DNA of 5,415 bases from Acidobacteria bacterium AH-259-L09 (GTDB taxonomy: Bacteria > Acidobacteriota > UBA6911 > RPQK01). Each line of letters starts with the position of its first letter. Within the stretch, counting starts at the first letter, position 1. The position numbers and the translations under genes were made by a program. Shown here one piece after another: positions 1 to 5,415 of the stretch. The stretch is from the NCBI GenBank assembly GCA_027717875.1, contig JALLOL010000176.1, positions 1 to 5,415 on the forward strand, written 5' to 3'. Below the pieces are notes generated by a model, which saw only the letters and a program-made list of their open reading frames with translations, was not told the origin of the DNA and did no database searches.

Positions 1-1
1 A

Positions 2-2599
2 GGCATGGGAGAGGTCTATCGCGCTGAGGACACCAACCTGAAGCGAGAAGTCGCCATCAAAGTTCTCCCTGAGCAGTTCACGAAAGATCCTCAGCGATTG
101 GCACGCTTTGAACGAGAGGCGCAACTGCTCGCCTCTTTGAATCACCCCAACATTGCCGCGATCTACAGCTTCGAGCACGCAGATGGTCTTCATTTTCTTG
201 TTCTAGAGTTGGTGGAAGGGGAAACCCTGGCTGAGCGTGTTACCAAGGGACCACTGCCTGTCGAAGAAGCTCTTGAGGTCTGCCGTCAGATTGCAGAAGG
301 AGTAGAAGCTGCTCATGAGAAGGGTGTCATCCACCGTGACTTGAAACCAGCCAACGTGAAGGTCACCCCAGAGGGAAAGGTCAAGATTCTGGACTTTGGT
401 TTGGCTAAGGCCTTTGAAGCCGAGGTTCCTGTTACTGACATCTCGCAATTGCCGACTTTGACAGAGGAGATGACGAGAGCGGGAGTGATCCTGGGGACTC
501 CGGCGTACATGAGCCCCGAGCAGGCGCGCGGCAAGATCGTCGACAAGCGGACTGATATCTGGGCGTTTGGCTGCGTGCTCTACGAGATGTTGACCGGCCG
601 CCGGCCCTTCGAAGGTGAAGAGATCACGGACGTCGTCGCCCGCATCATCGAGCGCGACCCGGACTTCGCCGTGCTGCCTCGAGCAACGCCACCTTCGATA
701 CGACGGTTGCTGCGCCACGCCCTGCAGAAGGATCGCAAGCGTCGTCTTGCAGACATCGCAGACGCCCTCATCGACATTGCGGACGCGCGCAGCGAGCCGG
801 AGACGCCTTCCCTTGCCGTAGCGCCCTCTTTGCGCGGCCGCGAGTATGTGTGGGCTGCAGTGGCGCTCGTGGCGCTCCTCACGACCGCGGCTTTGGCGAT
901 TCGAGCGTGGCTGGCGCCGGTGTCCGAGGCGGTAACGGTGCAATTCGAAGTCTTTCCGCCGGAAGGCACGAGCTGGCCCGGTGCCGGGTGGCGGCCGGTT
1001 CTCTCCCCTGACGGGCGAACGCTGGCATTTGTGGCACTGTCCGAATCGAAGCCCCTCATCTGGACTCGACCTCTGGACTCTGCCCCGGCTCAACCACTTC
1101 TCAGTACGGAAGGGACCGAATCGATCATCTTCTGGTCGCCGGACAGCCAGTGGATCGGCTTTTCCGCGGAAGGCAAACTCAAGAAGGTCGCCGTGACCGG
1201 TGGGCCATCCCAGGTGCTCGCAGATCTCCCAACGATGAACCGGTATAGCGGCACATGGAGCTCCGCGGGAGTGATTCTTCTCGGGAAGGACCGTTTCGGA
1301 GCCGGTAACCCGCCTGACTCCCCGCTCTTCCGCGTGTCGGCCACTGGTGGCCAGCCAGCCCCCGCAACGGAGCTGGATGCAAACGGCAAAGAACAGTGGC
1401 ATCTTTTTCCGAACTTCCTACCGGATGGCCAACACTATCTTTACGTGGCGGCCACGGGCTCCACTAAACCTGCTCAAGGAACGATCACGGGCGCATACGT
1501 TGGGAGACTGGATTCTCAGGAGCGGCATCTGTTGCCGGGCATCAGGTCCGAGGTGAAATATGCTTCGACCGGTCACCTTTTGTTCACTAGGGACGGGGCA
1601 CTGATGGCCCAACCTTTCGACCTCGATCGGTTGGAGCTCGCGGGCGAGGCTTTTCCTATCGTCGACCCCTTCGCTACATCCTACGCACCGACGGCGGCGT
1701 TTTCGGTTTCCATGACCAATAGTCTTGCGTACAAGGTCAGCGAAACTCGGGGTACGAACAGCGAACTCGCCTGGTTTGACCGAAGTGGCAAGCAACTCGG
1801 CGTTGTTGGCCTGAATGGTGCGTATGGAACTCCGGCACTTTCGCCGGACGGCAAATTTGTCGCGTTCAACCGTGGCCTTCCGGCAGACATATGGATACTG
1901 GAGATTCCGAATGGCCGGACCAGTCGGATCACGTTCGATCCGGAACGAGACACTAACCCGGTGTGGTCACCGGACGGACAGACGATCGCGTTCCGGTCCT
2001 TTCGCGATGGCCAGGTGAACGTGTATCAACGCGCTGTCGGCGTCGTAGGAGAAGCTAAGCCGCTGCTAACGAGCGATGCCCGAAAGGAGCTGCTGGACTG
2101 GTCGCCCGACGGGCGTTTTCTCGCCTTCGGTTCGGCCTTCGACTTGTGGGCGCTTCCGTTATTCGGCGACAGCAATCCTGTGCGCGTCACGGCGACGCCA
2201 TTCAACGAAGGCAACCCCAGAATCTCACCCGATGGTCGTTGGATTGCCTATGAATCCGACGAATCGGGAACACCGGGGCGCGAAGTCTATATTCAATCTT
2301 TTCCAGAGCCGGGTCCTAAGTACCGGGTATCGACAAGGGGTGGAACCCAGCCAGTCTGGAGCCGAGATGGGAAAGAGCTTTTCTACATCGGAGCGGGTTC
2401 CACGTTGATGTCCGTCCCGATCAAGCCGAGCGGTTCTTCACTGGAGGTGGGCAGCCCGACTCCCCTGTTTGAGACGCGCCTTGCGCCGGACCACCGTAGC
2501 TACGATGTCTCTGCTGACGGTCGCTTCCTGCTAAATGTCATTGCCGCGGATCTCATCGCCCCTATCACCGTCATCCTGAACTGGAAGCCCAAGCCGTGA
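2..2599 (+). CDS. Transmembrane Ser/Thr protein kinase with C-terminal PD40 (TolB/WD40-like) propeller, 5' partial
   Basis: Hanks-type Ser/Thr kinase fused to a sensor-like propeller. The window opens inside the glycine-rich loop: codon GGC at 2-4 is in frame before ATG 5, so that ATG is probably internal and the true start lies upstream. Numbering from ATG 5: VAIK lysine K19, alpha-C Glu about E38, HRDLKPAN with D112 and N117, DFG with D130, activation segment GTPAYMSPE at 164-172, and D184 of DIWAFG. All catalytic residues are present, so it should be active. A hydrophobic helix at about 281-299 is the single membrane span. Residues 310-864 carry PD40-type repeats of the form (W/L)SPDG+xhAF, starting near 333, 377, 471, 612, 654, 699, 740, 785 and 835. 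Inferred topology: kinase in the cytoplasm, propeller outside. The gene ends in tandem stops TGA TAG. This architecture is known to be abundant in Acidobacteriota; ligand and targets cannot be read from the sequence. GC content changes sharply near position 480. Confidence 0.93.
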   Translation, partial: GMGEVYRAEDTNLKREVAIKVLPEQFTKDPQRLARFEREAQLLASLNHPNIAAIYSFEHADGLHFLVLELVEGETLAERVTKGPLPVEEALEVCRQIAEGVEAAHEKGVIHRDLKPANVKVTPEGKVKILDFGLAKAFEAEVPVTDISQLPTLTEEMTRAGVILGTPAYMSPEQARGKIVDKRTDIWAFGCVLYEMLTGRRPFEGEEITDVVARIIERDPDFAVLPRATPPSIRRLLRHALQKDRKRRLADIADALIDIADARSEPETPSLAVAPSLRGREYVWAAVALVALLTTAALAIRAWLAPVSEAVTVQFEVFPPEGTSWPGAGWRPVLSPDGRTLAFVALSESKPLIWTRPLDSAPAQPLLSTEGTESIIFWSPDSQWIGFSAEGKLKKVAVTGGPSQVLADLPTMNRYSGTWSSAGVILLGKDRFGAGNPPDSPLFRVSATGGQPAPATELDANGKEQWHLFPNFLPDGQHYLYVAATGSTKPAQGTITGAYVGRLDSQERHLLPGIRSEVKYASTGHLLFTRDGALMAQPFDLDRLELAGEAFPIVDPFATSYAPTAAFSVSMTNSLAYKVSETRGTNSELAWFDRSGKQLGVVGLNGAYGTPALSPDGKFVAFNRGLPADIWILEIPNGRTSRITFDPERDTNPVWSPDGQTIAFRSFRDGQVNVYQRAVGVVGEAKPLLTSDARKELLDWSPDGRFLAFGSAFDLWALPLFGDSNPVRVTATPFNEGNPRISPDGRWIAYESDESGTPGREVYIQSFPEPGPKYRVSTRGGTQPVWSRDGKELFYIGAGSTLMSVPIKPSGSSLEVGSPTPLFETRLAPDHRSYDVSADGRFLLNVIAADLIAPITVILNWKPKP

Positions 2600-2688
2600 T
2601 AGCGATCTCGTCCGGCGCCGATCCGTTCACTGGAGACTTGGAGAAGGCCTTCCTGCTAACAGGCCGCATAATATGTATTGAATCGTTC

Positions 2689-2745
2689 GGCCCTGTTTAG
2701 AGCGCTGTCAGCGTGTGCTTAACAGAGCCCTTGCGTTGCCTTTTT
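2689..2745 (+). terminator. Weak terminator-like hairpin downstream of the kinase gene
   Basis: GGC (2689-2691) and CTGTT (2693-2697) pair with AACAG (2721-2725) and GCC (2727-2729) around one C-A mismatch. A small inner stem CGCT/AGCG (2703-2706 with 2710-2713) sits in the loop. A run of five T follows at 2741-2745, but about 11 nt beyond the stem, further than in a classical Rho-independent terminator. It lies about 90 bp after the kinase stop, where a terminator is expected. The imperfect stem and displaced T run make this tentative. Confidence 0.25.
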
Positions 2746-2880
2746 GCCATGTGACCCTCAGGGTTGAGAGACCTAAATCAAATTGGAGGCCTTACCCTAA
2801 AGAATACCGTCACATGGCCGTATAGTCGGCATACCGGAAACTGGAACTAAGTCTTGGGAGGGGTTACTGTAGAGAAGTAA

Positions 2881-2886
2881 GAGGAG
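2881..2886 (+). promoter_or_regulatory. Ribosome binding site of the propeller-thioredoxin gene, short spacing
   Basis: GAGGAG lies only 2 nt before ATG 2889, closer than the usual 5-9 nt. The octamer GAGGAGAC is repeated at 2891-2898, just inside the coding region, so the start codon sits between two Shine-Dalgarno-like copies. No better spaced in-frame start exists. ATG 2919 would remove most of the signal peptide, which supports 2889. Confidence 0.55.
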
Positions 2887-2888
2887 AC

Positions 2889-4535
2889 ATGAGGAGACTA
2901 CCGTGCTTCGCCGTTTTGATGGGTACGGTGCTTCTTAATTCTGCGCTCCGTCCGGCTCAACAAGACACCCCGAGCTCCGAAAAACGCCAACATCCTTACT
3001 GGACGTGGATAAAGGAGGTCAAGGCATTACCTACCTCTGACGATCTCAAGCCTATCTTATTGCCGACTTCCAGAGGTCACGCAGGTAAAGCTGACCTTTC
3101 TCTGCAACGGGAGATTATCCTTAAAGTAGACGCGAGCAGGCCAATAACCAGCATCCATTCGGTGGCAGTATTGCCCAGTGCAATCTGCCTCTCCGATCCA
3201 AGATCTAGCCTGGTGCGAATGTTTGACCAAAAAGGAACTCTGCTCGGCTACTTGGCGGACGATCTCATTAAACGCCGGGAGATGCAAAGACTAGAGGATA
3301 TTCACTTTGGCGTCGAGACCCAGAGGATTTATATAGCCGACGGTGGTAGCGTTTTCGTTTTCGATCCGGAAGACGGCAGGTTGGAGAAAAGAATCCGTCA
3401 GCGTGCTTATTCTGTGGTGGAACTCTCGGCCGGGCGTTTGGCAGTTTCCTTACTCGCTATCCAGGGCCCTCATGCTGCCATGATGGTTGGTGAAGAATAT
3501 GTTCGAACTTTTTGCTCCGAGCGGAGAAATCTTTTGGGACCTGAGGAGGAGTTCCGCCCTAATTTTCCGCCCCGTTTCCATCTTGAGAGGGATGGCGAAG
3601 GCAACATCTACGCGGTGGGCCACGTCGATTACGAGATAAGAAAGTATGACCAACAGGGCAATTACATAGGCGATTTCCAGGTGCAGCCGGACCCTGAGTA
3701 TATTCCCCCACCGGAACGGGTCGACAAAGAGCGCTGGTGGACTGATCGTGATTTGACGGAACAGTGGATGAAGAGTTGGTCAAGGGTAGAGAGTGTCGTC
3801 GTCGTTCAAGATCGATATCTCGTTGTTTGTCTCACAAGCCGGGAAGGGTATCGACTCCATTTCTACACATTGGATGGATCGGTGCCCTTTTCCCCGATCC
3901 CATGGGACTATCGGCTGCTCGGAGACGATGAAGAGGGGAACCTCTACTTCGCCGATGACAAAGATAGGCTGCTGCTCTTCTCCTTGGGTGCTCACGCCCC
4001 TGAGCCCACCAGGGAATTGACTTCATTAAATCTTCCTGGGCCGTCAACAGGTCGTCGAACTTCCGATTCTAAAACCCCAATTTCCCCCAAAGATGACCGC
4101 AGTGCTGAGTCGGTAGCTGCGCCCGCTTTCGCAGCCACCTCGCTGGCAGGGGATGAGTTCACTTTGAGCACTTTGCGGGGCAAGGTCGTTGTCCTGAACT
4201 TTTGGTTCATCGACTGCCCTCCATGTCGCGTGGAAATTCCGGTATTGAACAAATTGGTTGATCAATTTGAAGGGAAAGAAGTCGTCTTTCTGGCATTTGC
4301 CCGGGACGACGCTGACAGATTGCGAAGCTTTCTCCGACAGACGGAGTTCAAGTACGAGGTCATTCCGAACTCCGCAGAGGTAGTAAAGAACTTCTCGGTC
4401 AAGACCTTCCCGACCCATATTGTGATCGATCAGGAAGGCAACATCGAGTTTGTCTCTTACGGCGGAGGCGCACACGTTCACGAAGTGCTTACACCCCCGA
4501 TCAAAAGATTGTTGGATGGAAAGCTTGGGCCGTGA
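2889..4535 (+). CDS. Exported NHL-like beta-propeller protein with C-terminal TlpA/ResA-like thioredoxin domain
   Basis: This 548-residue protein is predicted to be exported. It starts with MRR and a hydrophobic stretch to about residue 20, a Sec signal peptide with cleavage near 19-25; no lipobox is seen. Residues about 85-370 look like a six-bladed NHL/YWTD-type propeller, with blade signatures such as VRMFDQKG (109-116), RIYIAD (146-151), GEGNIYAVG (about 236-244) with IRKYDQQGNYIG following, and EEGNLYFADD (348-357). A Pro/Ser-rich linker (about 370-408) leads to a redoxin domain at about 410-548: GKVVVLNFWFIDCPPC with catalytic C443 and C446, and the cis-proline motif TFPT with P508. TlpA/ResA-type domains reduce or exchange disulfides outside the cytoplasm, for example in cytochrome c maturation; the target here is unknown. 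Asp442 replaces the Trp that often precedes the CXXC. The gene stands alone, 289 bp after the kinase stop. Domain calls come from motifs; the blade count is inferred. Confidence 0.88.
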   Translation: MRRLPCFAVLMGTVLLNSALRPAQQDTPSSEKRQHPYWTWIKEVKALPTSDDLKPILLPTSRGHAGKADLSLQREIILKVDASRPITSIHSVAVLPSAICLSDPRSSLVRMFDQKGTLLGYLADDLIKRREMQRLEDIHFGVETQRIYIADGGSVFVFDPEDGRLEKRIRQRAYSVVELSAGRLAVSLLAIQGPHAAMMVGEEYVRTFCSERRNLLGPEEEFRPNFPPRFHLERDGEGNIYAVGHVDYEIRKYDQQGNYIGDFQVQPDPEYIPPPERVDKERWWTDRDLTEQWMKSWSRVESVVVVQDRYLVVCLTSREGYRLHFYTLDGSVPFSPIPWDYRLLGDDEEGNLYFADDKDRLLLFSLGAHAPEPTRELTSLNLPGPSTGRRTSDSKTPISPKDDRSAESVAAPAFAATSLAGDEFTLSTLRGKVVVLNFWFIDCPPCRVEIPVLNKLVDQFEGKEVVFLAFARDDADRLRSFLRQTEFKYEVIPNSAEVVKNFSVKTFPTHIVIDQEGNIEFVSYGGGAHVHEVLTPPIKRLLDGKLGP

Positions 4536-4590
4536 TCCAGATCAACCCGCGAAGCTCTGCATGCACCCAGGTGTAGTCAAAATTGTAGCT

Positions 4591-4658
4591 GTTGAAAGCA
4601 CCCTAAACCAACAAATCTCAACACAGCTCAACAAGTCCGGCGTAACTCGTTGAAAGCA
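4591..4658. repeat. 10-bp direct repeat pair
   Basis: GTTGAAAGCA occurs at 4591-4600 and again at 4649-4658, 58 bp apart. The second copy runs straight into the GCCCC/GGGGC hairpin. The repeats are short and could be chance. No integrase or transposase is nearby to support an attachment site. Confidence 0.35.
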
Positions 4659-4680
4659 AAAGCCCCGAAAATGGGGCATT
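4659..4680 (+). terminator. Short GC hairpin, possible terminator of the propeller-thioredoxin gene
   Basis: GCCCC (4662-4666) and GGGGC (4673-4677) form a perfect 5-bp stem around the loop GAAAAT. An A-A mismatch and two further A-T pairs lie outside it (4659-4660 with 4679-4680). It lies about 125 bp beyond the stop at 4535. No T run follows, so intrinsic termination would be inefficient and the call is tentative. Confidence 0.3.
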
Positions 4681-4760
4681 CCCGCTAAAACCGTGAATCT
4701 GCTTTGCAAGCAATAGCTTTAAAAACAGCTAAAACGTCTAATATCAATAACTTAACTTGC

Positions 4761-4793
4761 GAAGACCACCTGCTTAAAATGCGGGTGGTCTTC
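4761..4793. terminator. Strong perfect inverted repeat, probable bidirectional terminator or structured element
   Basis: GAAGACCACC (4761-4770) is exactly complementary to GGTGGTCTTC (4784-4793). The stem extends inward by T-G, G-C and C-G pairs to 13 bp, leaving the 7-nt loop TTAAAAT (4774-4780). This is the most stable local fold seen in the window. There is no clean T run on either strand, apart from the CTTC that forms the end of the stem, so the terminator role is inferred from stability and its place between genes. It lacks the D and T arms of a tRNA, although the loop looks like an anticodon loop. Confidence 0.4.
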
Positions 4794-4932
4794 TGCGCGC
4801 ATGATATTTCCATAAACCCTTTAATGGCTTGAATATACGGTAAAATGAACGATGCTCTGACCTTGTTGGTTTGTGTTGACCTCGGGTGCTCCTTGCTGCT
4901 ACATCTCTAAGGGCGTTGGCCCACCTGTCCGG

Positions 4933-5029
4933 AAAGGGCGTTATACGTCCAAGTGGCTTGCCGCTCCTGGTCAGGATCGTTCGATCGCGCTTCCCTTGAG
5001 AGTCGGAGTAATTCATTCGTGTGGGCCAC
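4933..5029 (-). pseudogene. Possible frameshifted remnant of a Phd/YefM-type antitoxin
   Basis: Two overlapping minus-strand frames together resemble the core of prevent-host-death antitoxins. One frame reads VAHTNELLRLS (about 5029-4997), similar to the AKxxLSELLR helix of the family. A neighbouring frame then reads GKRDRTILTRSGKPLGRITPF (ending at 4933), similar to the family's GExVxITRxGKPVARLVP strand motif; it has two extra residues after the glycine. A frameshift near 4995-4990 would be needed to join them. What follows toward lower coordinates does not resemble an antitoxin C terminus, and no toxin gene is visible. The resemblance was judged by eye, and coincidence remains likely enough to keep confidence low. 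Confidence 0.22.
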
Positions 5030-5119
5030 CAGAAGGTGTGCTAGACTCTCGAACATCACCTCAAGCCAATTTCTCAATGACGAGGGCAACAATCTGTTAT
5101 CGTAGAATGCGGCTGCGTA

Positions 5120-5259
5120 TTATGCGGAAACCATATAAGACGCCCGAATATCGCAAGGACGACTCTAATCACTGGGAAACAGGTGGCTTAGGGGGAATCG
5201 GTTGCGGGGTATTATCTGGAAGTGAAACTAGAGAGCGGGTTTATCTGGAAACCATATAA
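5120..5259. repeat. Iterated 19-bp element: two near-full copies and one half copy
   Basis: TTATGCGGAAACCATATAA (5120-5138) and TTATCTGGAAACCATATAA (5241-5259) differ at only two positions and start 121 bp apart. A third copy matches only the left half, TTATCTGGAA at 5212-5221, and starts 29 bp before the last full copy. All three follow a similar short lead (GTA, GTA, GTT). Copies 1 and 3 also contain the dyad TTAT-N11-ATAA. The distance between full copies is not a multiple of three, which argues against a protein repeat. Position upstream of the gene at 5312 suggests regulator binding sites; this is inference. Confidence 0.55.
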
Positions 5260-5262
5260 ACC
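5238..5262. promoter_or_regulatory. Dyad, candidate operator upstream of the NTF2-like gene
   Basis: GGTTTAT (5238-5244) and ATAAACC (5256-5262) are perfect inverted arms around an 11-bp spacer. Inside, AAACC at 5249-5253 can also pair with GGTTT at 5238-5242, so two alternative hairpins are possible in RNA. The dyad overlaps the last copy of the 19-bp element and ends 49 bp before the start codon at 5312. It could be an operator for a dimeric repressor or activator. No convincing -35/-10 pair was found next to it. Confidence 0.4.
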
Positions 5263-5298
5263 GTAGTTAGGCCGCGAAAGATCAGAACATCTTCGCCG

Positions 5299-5304
5299 AA
5301 GGGA
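5299..5304 (+). promoter_or_regulatory. Ribosome binding site of the NTF2-like gene
   Basis: AAGGGA lies 7 nt before ATG 5312, a good purine-rich Shine-Dalgarno sequence at normal spacing. It fixes the start of the final gene even though only 104 nt of that gene are present. Confidence 0.65.
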
Positions 5305-5311
5305 GACAACA

Positions 5312-5415
5312 ATGGCACATCCGAACGAGGAGATGCTGCGGCGAGCGTACGCGCTCTTCCAAGAGGGGAACGCTGAAGGCTTTTCGGAGCATTGCACTCA
5401 GAACGTGACTTTCCA
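5312..5415 (+). CDS. NTF2/SnoaL-like family protein, N-terminal part (3' truncated by window end)
   Basis: The frame stays open from ATG 5312 to the window edge, giving 34 residues that begin MAHPNEEMLRRAYALFQEGN. The pattern, a short N terminus, an amphipathic helix of the type NxELLRRAYxAFxxGD, a second short helix and then a strand beginning NVTF, is typical of the first helices and strand of SnoaL-like proteins with the nuclear transport factor 2 fold. These are small cone-shaped alpha+beta barrels, usually about 110-150 residues, used as enzymes, ligand binders or stress-related proteins, so most of this gene is missing. A proper ribosome binding site precedes it, and the iterated element and dyad at 5120-5262 may control it. 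The specific function cannot be told from this fragment. Confidence 0.72.
   Translation, partial: MAHPNEEMLRRAYALFQEGNAEGFSEHCTQNVTF

Larger units (their letters stand above)
4536..5311. other. Long intergenic region without a convincing intact gene
   Basis: About 776 bp separate the propeller-thioredoxin gene from the NTF2-like gene. Open frames here are short, lack Shine-Dalgarno sequences and show no domain, for example GTG 4873 to 5259 on the + strand and 5016 to 4774 on the minus strand. GC drops to about 40% at 4681-4860 by hand count, below the flanking genes. The stretch holds a 10-bp direct repeat, two hairpins, a possible antitoxin remnant and an iterated 19-bp element, each listed separately. 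No tRNA cloverleaf or transposase fragment was recognised. Confidence 0.6.

Noticed and set aside
203..1402. 399-residue open frame on the minus strand opposite the kinase gene
   Set aside because: It is fully antisense to a kinase with all motifs intact, has no recognisable domain and has biased, low-complexity composition rich in Arg, Gly and His. Long antisense frames are expected in GC-rich genes.
2798..2826. Sigma70-type promoter with -10 TATAGT at 2821-2826
   Set aside because: The -10 matches 5 of 6 positions but the sequence at the -35 distance (TAAAGA) matches only 3 of 6. TTGAGA at 2764-2769 is too far upstream. Not strong enough to list.
4044..4481. 145-residue minus-strand frame opposite the thioredoxin domain
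   Set aside because: The + strand encodes a clear CPPC redoxin domain here. The antisense product shows no family features and has no ribosome binding site.
4761..4793. tRNA suggested by the anticodon-like loop CTTAAAAT
   Set aside because: No D arm, T arm with GGTTCGA-like motif, or acceptor stem can be formed around it, and the stem is too long for an anticodon arm.
4909..4942. 9-bp direct repeat AAGGGCGTT (4909-4917 and 4934-4942)
   Set aside because: Only two short copies with no other similarity around them; plausible by chance.
4975..4986. Palindrome GATCGTTCGATC
   Set aside because: Short, with a 2-nt centre, and GATC-type palindromes are common by chance. No nearby gene start gives it meaning.
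4873..5259. 128-residue + strand frame from GTG 4873 (or ATG 5077)
   Set aside because: No Shine-Dalgarno sequence, no recognisable domain, and it runs through the repeated 19-bp element, which is out of phase between copies. Probably non-coding.

Overview
The window (5415 bp) looks like chromosome from a moderately GC-rich soil-type bacterium, most likely Acidobacteriota. This is inferred from gene content: a Ser/Thr kinase fused through one membrane helix to a PD40/TolB-like propeller, a secreted propeller-thioredoxin fusion, and an NTF2/SnoaL-like gene. No rRNA, tRNA, CRISPR array, transposase or phage gene is visible. All confidently called genes lie on the + strand.

Layout: (1) 2-2599, the 3' part of a transmembrane Ser/Thr kinase whose first residues lie upstream of the window. 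(2) 2600-2888, an intergenic stretch with a weak terminator-like fold and the ribosome binding site of the next gene. (3) 2889-4535, a complete 548-residue exported protein with an N-terminal NHL-like propeller and a C-terminal TlpA/ResA-like thioredoxin domain (CPPC). (4) 4536-5311, about 776 bp without a convincing intact gene. It falls to roughly 40% GC in the middle and holds two hairpins, a possible frameshifted Phd/YefM-type antitoxin remnant on the minus strand, and a repeated 19-bp element with dyad symmetry just upstream of the last gene. (5) 5312-5415, the first 34 codons of an NTF2-like (SnoaL-type) gene that runs off the window.

The genes do not form an evident operon: gaps of 289 and 776 bp separate them. 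The kinase would sense through its predicted extracytoplasmic propeller and phosphorylate cytoplasmic targets. The propeller-thioredoxin protein would work outside the cytoplasm in thiol-disulfide chemistry. A functional link between the two is only a possibility from proximity. I see no clear new multi-gene system. The best leads are the iterated element at 5120-5259, the sharp GC change inside the kinase gene, the propeller-thioredoxin fusion, and the decayed antitoxin-like reading frame.
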